From a virus, in the IMG/VR virus record IMGVR_UViG_3300031515_000001, positions 1 through 55,522 of that record: a DNA stretch of 55,522 nt; one strand, given 5' to 3'. A program made the position numbers and the translations under genes. The notes below the pieces were generated by a model that was not told the origin of the DNA, did not search any database, and saw nothing but the letters and a program-made list of their open reading frames with translations. Below are positions 24,742 through 32,575 of the stretch, in pieces. Every line of letters begins with the position of its first letter. Positions within the stretch are counted from its first letter, which is position 1.

Positions 24742-25951
24742 CAGGCTCCTCGTTTATATTGTTTTCGGTGTAATTCTCTGCACAACTGGGGCAATATGCT
24801 CTATCGTTTATATAATGGGCTTCCGTGTCTTCTACGAGACCACAACATTTTTCACACTCCACATAGTAATGATCTGCACAAGTGGAGCAAATGACATCAT
24901 CGTCCCATGTATAATATCCGTTGTCTCGGTAAGCAAGCACACCACATTCTGAACAATAGAAAAATATCTCATTGAAACAATTTTCACAATAAACATTCCC
25001 ACGTTCGAAGTAGGCTTCATCCTCATACAACCGTTCGCCACAATTATCGCAGTAGTGATATTCTGCTGTTCTAAACTCATCTGCTACGCCATTATCGTAG
25101 CAGACCTCACACAAAAGTACTGTGCGACCTTCATATTCGTGACCTCTATGCCTCCAGAAAAAGGAGTAGAGGTCAGCATCTAATGCTACAAAATTTCGTA
25201 ACTGTGTTTTTTTCCCACAGAACGGGCAGGTAAATGTGTAGCTATCCATATCTATTTTATTGGGGCATTCCTTATTAAAGGATATAACAAGCCCCCGACT
25301 ATTGTTTATATAGATATAAGTACTGTCCAAATCCACTATCTTGTAAGTACATTCGGCTTTATCGTATAAGCGCCTAACTGCCTCAGCAATAATTGTTTTA
25401 TGTTCTCTACGGGTCAAGTCCATACCGTATACATTGAAAATACATACGATATCTTTATCTAATTCCCAAAGCCAGAATCGGCTCTGGTTTATTGTTACTA
25501 ACTTTATCCCGTTTTTGCTAAAAAGGAAAGGGGTAAATGATCTTTCCCTTCCGCTCTTAAAGCAGGAGTGGCTATCACTACAAGTTACAACGTTTATGTC
25601 AAGAGCATCTTTTACTTGAACTACAAATGTATCGACAGGAAGATAAAACTTCCTGACGAAATTACAAAATGATTCGAAAATTCTCGACTCTCGGGATATA
25701 CCGCCTATTATCTGGAGCCTTCTTGTGATAGCTCCCCATAGCGCTTTAGTTATTTTTCTCCCATCTTTCATTACGAAAGATGAGAGGTCCATCGTTTGCA
25801 TAATGTTTTCAACTTCTGTCCTGATTGTCTCAGGACTGATTACTGGTAATCCCTGGACGAAAGACGCCACGAAATTTGACGTCTCCGTCCTGATTGTTTC
25901 TGGAGAACTTATTAGTTCTCCAAATGTGGAAAATACTACTTCGTTATTCAT
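24722..25951 (-). CDS. Multi-zinc LIM-like protein, 409 aa
   Basis: The start ATG at 25949-25951 follows GGAGG; a longer upstream frame only reads the leader. The N-terminal 40 residues contain a short duplication of SPETIRTE. The middle (about 80-260) is an unrecognised alpha/beta region. The C-terminal 150 residues carry at least eight CxxC knuckles (CPFC, CEVC, CDNC, CENC, CSEC, CSTC, CEKC, CPSC) spaced like tandem LIM or treble-clef fingers, then an acidic tail. It probably binds proteins or nucleic acid of the host; function unknown. Confidence 0.7.
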   Translation of the reverse strand: MNNEVVFSTFGELISSPETIRTETSNFVASFVQGLPVISPETIRTEVENIMQTMDLSSFVMKDGRKITKALWGAITRRLQIIGGISRESRIFESFCNFVRKFYLPVDTFVVQVKDALDINVVTCSDSHSCFKSGRERSFTPFLFSKNGIKLVTINQSRFWLWELDKDIVCIFNVYGMDLTRREHKTIIAEAVRRLYDKAECTYKIVDLDSTYIYINNSRGLVISFNKECPNKIDMDSYTFTCPFCGKKTQLRNFVALDADLYSFFWRHRGHEYEGRTVLLCEVCYDNGVADEFRTAEYHYCDNCGERLYEDEAYFERGNVYCENCFNEIFFYCSECGVLAYRDNGYYTWDDDVICSTCADHYYVECEKCCGLVEDTEAHYINDRAYCPSCAENYTENNINEEPDEYIEE

Positions 25952-26019
25952 TTTAAACCTCCGCTTTTTGTTTACGACTGCCAAAGGCAGTCTTTGCCCT
26001 TTTTGTGAAGTGGAGAAAC
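25952..26019 (-). promoter_or_regulatory. Shared promoter/stem-loop leader, copy B
   Basis: On the minus strand, GTTTCTCCACTTCACAAAAAG lies before a perfect hairpin GACTGCC-TTT-GGCAGTC (25976-25992), then GGAGG and the ATG of the LIM-like gene. See copies at 23237 and 27101. Confidence 0.7.
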
Positions 26020-26072
26020 TAACGGATAACAATACGATTGAAACGAAAAAGACGAAATATAAGATAAAAGAT

Positions 26073-26108
26073 AGCCGAGCAGACTAAATAAACTCAATCT
26101 ACTCGGCT
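26073..26108. terminator. Bidirectional intrinsic terminator
   Basis: AGCCGAGCAGA (26073-26083) pairs with TCTACTCGGCT (26098-26108) with one wobble. GTTTTT follows on the plus strand and ATCTTTTATCTT on the minus strand. Leftward, it ends the 151-codon/174-aa unit just before the leader of the LIM-like gene. Confidence 0.75.
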
Positions 26109-26161
26109 GTTTTTGGAGGACTGGTTTATTAGAGCGTTTAGGAAGGCTTTAATTTATGTTT

Positions 26162-26686
26162 TTAAAAGTGGTAATCAATGGTCTTTACAACATAAAATTT
26201 TTCATATTTATAGCTGGGAATGTTCAGCACGAATTCATATAAATCTATTTCATTCAGAAACCCCCACTCAGGGAAATAAAAATAAAAGCCTTTTCTCAAG
26301 TAGGCTTCATAAGCAACATCTATTAGACTGGGGGCAGGTTTTTCTAATTCCTTTTTTATTCGTGCAATTCTTTTCTTTATCTCTTTCTCTATAGTTTTCT
26401 TTAGTTTATCAACTGGAACTACCCAGTAGAAATACCTCCCCCCATCTATTTCTATCTCTTCAGGCTTGATTAATGGAGCCTCTCCCATCCCATCTATTCC
26501 TATCCAGTCTGCAAGCCAATCTACATCTTCCTGCACGAATTTCTCTCCTTCTTCCAGTCTATCGCTCGCATAATCACACCCTCTGATAGTCTCAATAACG
26601 TCCTCTGTATCAATTGAAAGTGCGGTTTCAACTTCTTCTGTGTTTTTAATATTCAATACCATACAAAAAACTCTTGAATGTGACAT
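26162..26686 (-). CDS. Acidic accessory protein, 174 aa
   Basis: An acidic, mixed alpha/beta protein with a KKTIEKEIKKRIARIKKELEK helix near residue 100 and an aromatic C terminus. ATG follows AAAGGAGGG, 15 bp after the preceding gene, so the two form an operon from leader C and end at the 26.07-kb terminator. No family recognised; acidic composition is common in phage host-takeover proteins, which is only a hint. Confidence 0.6.
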   Translation of the reverse strand: MSHSRVFCMVLNIKNTEEVETALSIDTEDVIETIRGCDYASDRLEEGEKFVQEDVDWLADWIGIDGMGEAPLIKPEEIEIDGGRYFYWVVPVDKLKKTIEKEIKKRIARIKKELEKPAPSLIDVAYEAYLRKGFYFYFPEWGFLNEIDLYEFVLNIPSYKYEKFYVVKTIDYHF

Positions 26687-26701
26687 ATTAGTTCCCTCCT
26701 T

Positions 26702-27100
26702 TTACCAAGGTATATAAGATAATTTCTTGCCTAAAAGCTCTTCTACTTCTTTCACTTCGTCCATTGTAAGGAAGACGCTCACCATCTCAATTACTTTGTT
26801 TGGTAATACTTTATAACCCCAAGATATGCCGTCCTCTCCAGTAAACATCAAATCAACTTCTCCTGAAACAAGAATTTCTGATAATGAAGTAGCAAACAGT
26901 TCGTCATCACTGAATTCGGAGTAATATTCTTCAACTCCTATGCCTTTAAACATACCATCTTCATTTGTTTCAAGAACTACTCCATGAAACCCACTTGCGT
27001 TTTTCTCATCCTTAAAAAACTCTTCCACCTTCTTTACTTTTTCTACATCAACTTTTGTTCCACTTTTGATGTTAAACATAAAATACGAATAATAACTCAT
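26702..27100 (-). CDS. Acidic accessory protein, 132 aa
   Basis: The start ATG at 27098-27100 follows AAAGGAGG; upstream frame extension crosses the stem-loop leader. Sequence MSYYSYFMFNIKSG then an acidic alpha/beta chain (VEEYYSEFSDDELFATSLSEIL...LTMDEVKEVEELLGKK). It heads the operon with the 174-aa protein. Function unknown; possibly an early host-interaction protein. Confidence 0.6.
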   Translation of the reverse strand: MSYYSYFMFNIKSGTKVDVEKVKKVEEFFKDEKNASGFHGVVLETNEDGMFKGIGVEEYYSEFSDDELFATSLSEILVSGEVDLMFTGEDGISWGYKVLPNKVIEMVSVFLTMDEVKEVEELLGKKLSYIPW

Positions 27101-27168
27101 AAAAACCTCCTTTTTATTTTTCCAAACTGCCAAAGGCAGTCTCTGTATTTTATGCAAAGCAGAGAAAT
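27101..27168 (-). promoter_or_regulatory. Shared promoter/stem-loop leader, copy C
   Basis: On the minus strand, ATTTCTCTGCTTTGCATAAAATA lies before a hairpin ACTGCC-AAA/TTT-GGCAGT (27126-27140), then AAGGAGG and the ATG. TTGAAA and TAAAAT 16 nt apart could act as -35 and -10. Confidence 0.65.
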
Positions 27169-27193
27169 TTTCAAGAAAGGGATGAGGCTATTG

Positions 27194-27231
27194 TTGGATA
27201 AAAGATAGCTAATTGGATAAAAGATGGCTAA
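27194..27231. repeat. Tandem 19-nt direct repeat
   Basis: TTGGATAAAAGATAGCTAA and TTGGATAAAAGATGGCTAA are adjacent, differing at one base, between leader C and palindrome copy 9. Possible regulator site; non-coding. Confidence 0.8.
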
Positions 27232-27244
27232 TATGCCGATGAAG

Positions 27245-27264
27245 AAATTAAATCGATTTAATTT
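27245..27264. repeat. Genome-wide palindrome, copy 9
   Basis: A perfect dyad of 24 bp with AG...CT flanks. It lies in the gap after the small terminase gene. Confidence 0.95.
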
Positions 27265-27287
27265 CTCTGCCTCATAAATATTCGATT

Positions 27288-27731
27288 TTATTCAATGTCT
27301 TTGTCAGATGACGATACTTCAATGGTTCCACTATCGGCAGACACCTGCCGTAGAACAACTAACTGCTTCTGTTCTGGAGCGGTATCCTTTATATGTCCTG
27401 TGACTCTGGCAAGAAGTCCAAGAGCTGATATTTTATCAGATGGTTTAGTCCTTGTATCTTCTATAATTTCTTTTAACTTGGTAACAAAATAATCTTGAGT
27501 TATTCTATTCCTTCTTGAAATAATTTCCTGCCCATACTCTATTGCCTGTTGAATGTGAGGCTTCTGGAGCCATTCAAATCCTCTTAAGTATCTCATACCA
27601 CAAAGCTGGCAAGTCTTCTTCAAATCAAAAACTGTTAAATATATTTCAACAAATTGTCTTTCTTTTTTCTTAAGTTGTCTTAAAAATAATTCTTTCTCTA
27701 CTAAATCAAGAATGTCTCTCTTTAAGAGCAA
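27288..27731 (-). CDS. Terminase small subunit candidate, 147 aa
   Basis: The pattern LRQLKKKERQFVEIYLTVFDLKKTCQLCG...RGFEWLQKPHIQQAIEYGQEIISRRNRITQDYFVTKLKEIIEDTRTKPSDKISALGLLARVTG is that of Terminase_2-type small subunits (N-terminal HTH then a central helical oligomerisation part). TTG start at 27729-27731 follows GGGAGGAG. It would recognise packaging DNA. It lies at the end of the replication operon, about 8 kb from the large subunit. Confidence 0.75.
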   Translation of the reverse strand: MLLKRDILDLVEKELFLRQLKKKERQFVEIYLTVFDLKKTCQLCGMRYLRGFEWLQKPHIQQAIEYGQEIISRRNRITQDYFVTKLKEIIEDTRTKPSDKISALGLLARVTGHIKDTAPEQKQLVVLRQVSADSGTIEVSSSDKDIE

Positions 27732-28437
27732 AGCACTCCTCCCTTACTATACAAGTTTTTGCAAGTTGAGTATTAGTATTAGCACAAACTCTCTCTGGTA
27801 ATTCCCCATACTTTACAAAGCGTTTTAAATTTTTCAGAGTTTGTTCATAAATATTGCATACATACTCATCCCGCTCTGCTACAAAGAGTTTTATCGGCTC
27901 TTTGACTTCTTCTTTTGCCATGTATATTATTATGCCAATATTATAATCATAATCCAGTTTTAGTTTTTCAGAAATCCAGCAATAAAATGACAACTGATAT
28001 AGATGGTTAGGCACTGGACTTGTCAAGTTATTAAATGCTTCTCTATTTATACTTTTACACTCTACAATATACTTCTTTTCATTTAAGGTGATGATACCAT
28101 CAGGAGAGCCAATCAGGCGTATATCTCCTATCTTCAACCCCATAACAGGCGGCTTTATGCCCTCTATTAATTCCAAGATAATATCCTCAATTTTATTACC
28201 TAACATAAAAGTTACATATCTGCCATTGCTTATATACAAATCGTTGTTATCTTTGAGTAATCCTTTTTGATAAAGAATTAGCTTCTCTCTTAAGCAAATT
28301 TTTAATATATCGGTCGCATGGATATCAGTAACAGAAGGCTTTCTTCCTCTATTTTTCCTTAAATTCTTGTATATCCGTGTCATCAATTGCTCTGTCAAAT
28401 ACTTGCTCAATATCATCCTCCCCTCTATAATACTCAC
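27706..28437 (-). CDS. Cas4/RecB-like Fe-S exonuclease, 243 aa
   Basis: The PD-(D/E)XK core is SPDGIITLNEKKYIVECKS (Asp113, Glu126, Lys128) with Gln148 in HLYQLSFY, as in Cas4/AddB-type nucleases. Cysteines at 48, 218, 229 and 235 match the one-plus-three layout of their [4Fe-4S] cluster. The start is ambiguous: GGGGAGG is best spaced for the TTG or ATG at residues 8-10. It probably processes DNA ends in recombination with the RecA-like and SSB-like proteins of the same operon. Confidence 0.75.
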   Translation of the reverse strand: MSIIEGRMILSKYLTEQLMTRIYKNLRKNRGRKPSVTDIHATDILKICLREKLILYQKGLLKDNNDLYISNGRYVTFMLGNKIEDIILELIEGIKPPVMGLKIGDIRLIGSPDGIITLNEKKYIVECKSINREAFNNLTSPVPNHLYQLSFYCWISEKLKLDYDYNIGIIIYMAKEEVKEPIKLFVAERDEYVCNIYEQTLKNLKRFVKYGELPERVCANTNTQLAKTCIVREECFALKERHS

Positions 28438-28690
28438 ATAAAGTTATTATATTTATTAGACTGTCTAATGCGTCAATTAAATGTGGAATAAACATATGTC
28501 TGAATCCCTCGTCATAATCAACAATAGCTTCTATTCTATCAGTACAGTCCCTGATTAAGGTAAGAATAGCTCTTGCATGGAGCTTGGTCATTTTCTTTTT
28601 ACTGAGAGGCTTATTCCTATGTCTTAAATCATAAGAATAAGCCTCTATAACTCTTGAAATTATTTCTGGTAGTCTGTCTAATGTATCCAT
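28349..28690 (-). CDS. Helical operon protein, 113 aa
   Basis: A fully helical, charged protein (RLPEIISRVIEAYSYDLRHR...LIDALDSLINIITLCEYYRGEDD). It overlaps its neighbours by 13 nt and 89 nt. Function unknown; location between two nucleases suggests a recombination or replication accessory role. Confidence 0.55.
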   Translation of the reverse strand: MDTLDRLPEIISRVIEAYSYDLRHRNKPLSKKKMTKLHARAILTLIRDCTDRIEAIVDYDEGFRHMFIPHLIDALDSLINIITLCEYYRGEDDIEQVFDRAIDDTDIQEFKEK

Positions 28691-29088
28691 TTTAACTGTT
28701 TAAGAACATCCCTATTTAACAAAATAATAGGATACTTCTGTGCCATTGTAGCAAATTTTGTATAAGAAGTCCACCTCCCTTTAACCTCCAAAAATACATT
28801 ATGGTCTGGAAGATAAAAATCAGGTACATACATTCTTTCTAAAATGAAAGGTTCATATAGTACATTACCAAACAGCTCTTTTAGTTTATAAAAAACCAGC
28901 TCCTCCCACTTACTACGAAATGGTTTTATACCTTTACTAAAGTACTCATATACATTATCTGTATTCGAAGTAAAAGTTTTTATATAGTCAACAAAACAAG
29001 ACTCACTACACACAGGTGGTATGTAAGATAGCCCTGTCATATCTCTTATCTGTATTTGTTTTCCACACCTTATACATCCGATAACCAC
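28678..29088 (-). CDS. PD-(D/E)XK endonuclease with zinc knuckle, 136 aa
   Basis: The N-terminal CIRCGK...CSESC is a zinc-finger-like pair. Residues about 58-125 (SKWEELVFYKLKELFGNVLYEPFI...YVPDFYLPDHNVFLEVKGRW) carry the Glu, PD and ExK residues of a restriction-endonuclease fold, as in T7 endonuclease I or Vsr-like enzymes. It probably cuts branched or unpaired phage DNA. It overlaps the RecA-like gene by 19 nt. Confidence 0.7.
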   Translation of the reverse strand: MVIGCIRCGKQIQIRDMTGLSYIPPVCSESCFVDYIKTFTSNTDNVYEYFSKGIKPFRSKWEELVFYKLKELFGNVLYEPFILERMYVPDFYLPDHNVFLEVKGRWTSYTKFATMAQKYPIILLNRDVLKQLKWIH

Positions 29089-30032
29089 ACAGCCTCCTTT
29101 ATAATAGTATTAATAGCCTCCTGTTTCAAAGCCTTATTCCTGTAAAGTTCATTTAAAAAATCTTTTCTGTTTTTATAAGTCTTGTCTGCAAATTTTATAT
29201 TGTCTTTATCTATCTTCGCTATCTCAACCAATTTATTAAAAATTGCCAACTCATCCATGACATCTCCAGCTTTATAAAACCCCTGATTAACAAGAGCCAT
29301 TGTGTATTCCCCTACCACCTTTGGAATTCCACCTACTTTATTTTTTTCTATGACAAAAGCATAAGTAACCTTATTTGGAGTCTCTTGCCCTTTTGCATAT
29401 TCCTTTACATAAAACCTTATTTCCAGTGCAGCAAGAGCATCCTGTAGTTTACCTCCGGGCTTTGTATATCCAGAAAAATATCCACCTATATTTACTCTTA
29501 CCTGATTAATCAAAATCACAGTTACAGGATTTCCTTTCCTATTTTGTTTAGAGATATTAGGCACTATCTTTCTAAGCAGACTGCTCACTGCTTTTGCTGA
29601 AATCCCTACCAATGAAGAATCAGCTGGAGCTTCTGCTTCTTTCATGGGTATAACCATAGCAAGGCTATCTATTATGTAAAATCCATGTTCAGGCTTCTCT
29701 GTTAATTCCATTAATATCTCTATCCCTTCTTCTGCATAACTGGGCTGAACTACATAAAACCTATCTGTATCCCCTACAATAGTCTCACACCAAGCTCTAT
29801 CAAATGCCTGCTCAAAATCAACATATACAACATTTCTGTCTGGATTAAAATCAAGAAAGCTCTTAGCCAATCTTAAAGACAGAGTAGATTTACCAGTAGA
29901 TTTATCTCCAAAAAATAAAGTAAACCTGCCTTCTGGAATTCCACCTTTTGTAAGATAATCAAAACTATAAATATAACTTGGTATTCTATTCACATACTGG
30001 AGTTCCTTATATTTCATCAAGGTTAACTTCAT
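29070..30032 (-). CDS. RecA/UvsX-like recombinase, 320 aa
   Basis: RecA core fold: Walker A GDKSTGKST at 42-50, YVDFEQAF, YIIDSLAM (Walker B), and ILINQVRVNIGGYFSGYTKPGG, the L2-type region. It lacks the long RecA C-terminal domain but has a helical tail. It should form filaments on single-stranded DNA for strand exchange. Gene order with the SSB-like protein, nucleases and helicase supports a phage recombination-replication set. Confidence 0.85.
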   Translation of the reverse strand: MKLTLMKYKELQYVNRIPSYIYSFDYLTKGGIPEGRFTLFFGDKSTGKSTLSLRLAKSFLDFNPDRNVVYVDFEQAFDRAWCETIVGDTDRFYVVQPSYAEEGIEILMELTEKPEHGFYIIDSLAMVIPMKEAEAPADSSLVGISAKAVSSLLRKIVPNISKQNRKGNPVTVILINQVRVNIGGYFSGYTKPGGKLQDALAALEIRFYVKEYAKGQETPNKVTYAFVIEKNKVGGIPKVVGEYTMALVNQGFYKAGDVMDELAIFNKLVEIAKIDKDNIKFADKTYKNRKDFLNELYRNKALKQEAINTIIKEAVWLSDV

Positions 30033-30279
30033 GAATTTCCTCCATTACTGGTTGAGTATTATCGGCTCTAACTATTTCATTTATAACATCTATGTAGTGA
30101 TTAATACATTCCTTAAGTTGTTTATCCATCTCCTTCTGTAATGTCCTAACTGTAGTTTTAAAATTTTTATTCACAGGAAGTGACATTGACAACCCCACTC
30201 TAACAGACTGATAGTTACCAATATTCACAGTTGCTCCAACAGACAATGTTACATTAGGAATTATCATTGTTTTGTTCAT
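30007..30279 (-). CDS. Small replication-operon protein, 90 aa
   Basis: A beta-type N half (VTLSVGATVNIGNYQSVRVGLSMSLPV) then a helix (RTLQKEMDKQLKECINHYIDVI) and acidic end. The N-terminal NIGNYQSVRV pattern is familiar from small phage replication-module proteins but I cannot name it. It overlaps the RecA-like gene by 26 nt; AGGAGGTG lies upstream. Confidence 0.6.
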   Translation of the reverse strand: MNKTMIIPNVTLSVGATVNIGNYQSVRVGLSMSLPVNKNFKTTVRTLQKEMDKQLKECINHYIDVINEIVRADNTQPVMEEIHEVNLDEI

Positions 30280-30439
30280 ATAACACCTCCATTTGTTTAA
30301 AAAATCTGTTTAACAGTTTTCGTCGCTGTACTGCAATTAACATACTATTACGATACTCTTCATCATTTAAATATTTAAGCTTCCTCTTGTAAAGAATTGT
30401 ATTCCTGTATTTTTTCCACTTCTCGTTTGATAAAAGCAT
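30254..30439 (-). CDS. Small basic helical protein, 61 aa
   Basis: A Lys/Arg/Tyr-rich helical protein. GGGAGG lies 6 nt before the ATG, inside the end of the SF2 helicase gene (65-nt overlap), and the 3' end overlaps the 90-aa gene. Function unknown; nucleic-acid binding is likely from charge. Confidence 0.55.
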   Translation of the reverse strand: MLLSNEKWKKYRNTILYKRKLKYLNDEEYRNSMLIAVQRRKLLNRFFKQMEVLYEQNNDNS

Positions 30440-31703
30440 TTACATCCTCCCGCATCATAGTTATATAATGAATTTTGCACCCAAGTTTTTGATAAATACT
30501 CAATCTTGTCCTGAAAAATTTGTTCATAACTATAGAAGATTTATCCACAATATCTATTACAATAGGTACCTTTCTTTTAGGTCTAAGTATTCTACCTATT
30601 GCCTGTCTTACATCAGCTCTTGGCATAGCAAATATAAGGCAATCAAGGTCTGGAATATCTAATCCAGTAGAAGCAGAACCATAAGTTCCTATTATTATTT
30701 GTTTCGTTATATCTTTAAACCTATAAGTAAAGCGCCCTACCTTGCCTTTTATATATTTAAGAGCCATAGCACGCAAGATATTAACATGCCTTAATCTATC
30801 TGTAAGTATAAGAGTTCTTCTGTCTTTTCTATAACTCTGCAATGTCAACCCAAGAATTAAAGCATTTCTATATAAGAGACTTGTAATTTTGTTATAGTAT
30901 TTGGATATTAAGAAATCGCCATATGAATAACAACCTTTACAGGAAGAATCAACATCATAATAATCAATTACAATAACCTCAGGGGTTACTCTAACCTTGC
31001 TGTAATCAACTATAATATCCCCAATGTGGTACTTGAACAAAGACGTAAAACCATCTCGTCTCTCTACTGTACCTGATAATCCTATCCTATATTTATCCCA
31101 GAAATACTTGATAACCTTATGAAAATGCTCAGCCCCCATTCTATGAACTTCATCATAAATAACCGTCCCAAATTCTGTATATATAGCATCCCTATCAATA
31201 TACTTCCCAAAGGCAAGAGTATGAAGCATTGCAACAGTAATAGGCTTATCATATGTGCAAGTATGCTGATAGATAACAGAAGGACGAAACCCGCATAGTT
31301 CTTCTATCTTGCTAACCCATTGCCTAAATATTTGAGTAGTAGGCACCACTACTAAGGATTTAAGTCCCAATTTGATAATCAAATCAATTCCCATAATAGT
31401 TTTACCTACTCCAGTCCCAGCTTGTATAATCCCAGAAGTATTTGCCTTTAGAAAATTATCAACCAATATCTTTTGATATGGATATAGTTCATAATTTCTT
31501 GTTTTAATATCTATCTTCTTCCATACAGCATCATCAGGCTGGCGTTTAACCAAGGCTCTGGGTATCCAGAGCTTATCCCCTTCAGCAAACTCATAAGCAT
31601 ATACCTCTTTATTGGTATATGTATTTTTGATAGTGAGTTTCCTGAATATATCCTCAGGATACCCAGAAACTAAAGCCATATGCTTTACACAGTGTATTTT
31701 CAT
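30375..31703 (-). CDS. SF2 DNA helicase (UvsW/XPB-like), 442 aa
   Basis: Motif Q/I region YELYPYQK...IIQAGTGVGKT (95-102), II VIYDEVH (184-187), III GLSGTVERRDG, V GTYGSASTGLDIPDLD and VI RQAIGRILRP. The organisation resembles UvsW/RAD25-type helicases, which remodel replication forks and recombination intermediates. ATG is coupled to the SSB-like gene (4-nt overlap). Confidence 0.88.
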   Translation of the reverse strand: MKIHCVKHMALVSGYPEDIFRKLTIKNTYTNKEVYAYEFAEGDKLWIPRALVKRQPDDAVWKKIDIKTRNYELYPYQKILVDNFLKANTSGIIQAGTGVGKTIMGIDLIIKLGLKSLVVVPTTQIFRQWVSKIEELCGFRPSVIYQHTCTYDKPITVAMLHTLAFGKYIDRDAIYTEFGTVIYDEVHRMGAEHFHKVIKYFWDKYRIGLSGTVERRDGFTSLFKYHIGDIIVDYSKVRVTPEVIVIDYYDVDSSCKGCYSYGDFLISKYYNKITSLLYRNALILGLTLQSYRKDRRTLILTDRLRHVNILRAMALKYIKGKVGRFTYRFKDITKQIIIGTYGSASTGLDIPDLDCLIFAMPRADVRQAIGRILRPKRKVPIVIDIVDKSSIVMNKFFRTRLSIYQKLGCKIHYITMMREDVNAFIKREVEKIQEYNSLQEEA

Positions 31704-32575
31704 TTCTTTTTTGTTCTACCAGTCTGTTTAATTGGTTTAGGTTCTTCTTCAATTAAATCTTCAAGAATTTTATCAACATCAACTTCATCATCATCCTCTG
31801 AAGATAAATCTGATTCTTCTTCCTCAGAAGTTACATCGTCTTCCTCTTCTACGATAGAAGGTATTTCCTCTTCCTCTTCTTCAGAAGGTATTTCCTCTTC
31901 CTCTTCTTCTTCAGTTATATCTTCTTCAATAATATCCTCTTCTATCACAGTATCAGAGGTTACATCAGAAACACTTGGAATTATATGAAACCCCATATAC
32001 CTCAATTCCTCATCTGTAGGAGGTGCAAGAACTTTCTCATAATCATACGGAACAGCATATTCTTTTCCTAAACCCAATAGATTAAATCTCTTTCCCTCTA
32101 CTACATCCTTAACAATTCCACATGCGGCATCTTTATCAGTATAGCGTTTTAATATGAACTTTACTCCAACAAGGGAGCCAAACTTTTTCTTATAGTCATC
32201 AAGCTGTTTTGCAAGTGTTCTTTTTGCCATTAACAGGCTTTTAGTAAATTTCACTATAGTTCCATCTTTCTTAACAAAAGGACGTAAATCAATTATTGTG
32301 TAGCATATAACTCCATGCGGTCTATCTCCTACCTGCATACAGACAGGACATGGTTTCATGCCCGCCGAGCAGGTTACTGTTCTAAATCCATTTCCTGTTT
32401 TAACTATATGAACTTCACACCAAAAGCCCTCATCATCTACAAAAATAACAGGAGCTTCCATATCTGGTTTGAGATGGAACTTTATATAGTTCTTCTCTTT
32501 CATTTGCTGTTGCAACTTCTCCCTTTCCTCTAATGCTCTTTTTGCTTCTTCTCCTTTTTTAAACCAACTACCCAT
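31700..32575 (-). CDS. ssDNA-binding protein (gp32-like) with acidic tail, 291 aa
   Basis: Residues about 30-175 form a beta-rich core with a Cys cluster (CSAGMKPCPVC) as in T4 gp32-like zinc-containing SSBs. Residues about 205-275 are extremely acidic (runs of Glu/Ser/Asp with repeated EEIPSEEEE), followed by a basic tip KQTGRTKKK. Acidic C tails of phage SSBs recruit partners. It lies between primase and helicase genes; AAAAGGAGG precedes the ATG. Confidence 0.75.
   Translation of the reverse strand: MGSWFKKGEEAKRALEEREKLQQQMKEKNYIKFHLKPDMEAPVIFVDDEGFWCEVHIVKTGNGFRTVTCSAGMKPCPVCMQVGDRPHGVICYTIIDLRPFVKKDGTIVKFTKSLLMAKRTLAKQLDDYKKKFGSLVGVKFILKRYTDKDAACGIVKDVVEGKRFNLLGLGKEYAVPYDYEKVLAPPTDEELRYMGFHIIPSVSDVTSDTVIEEDIIEEDITEEEEEEEIPSEEEEEEIPSIVEEEDDVTSEEEESDLSSEDDDEVDVDKILEDLIEEEPKPIKQTGRTKKK

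Noticed and set aside
30546-30556. TTATCCACA, a perfect DnaA box
   Set aside because: Single copy inside the SF2 helicase coding sequence; no cluster around it.
31680-31988. Ser-rich rightward frame at 31.7-32.0 kb
   Set aside because: Antisense of the GAA/GAG-rich acidic tail of the SSB-like protein.
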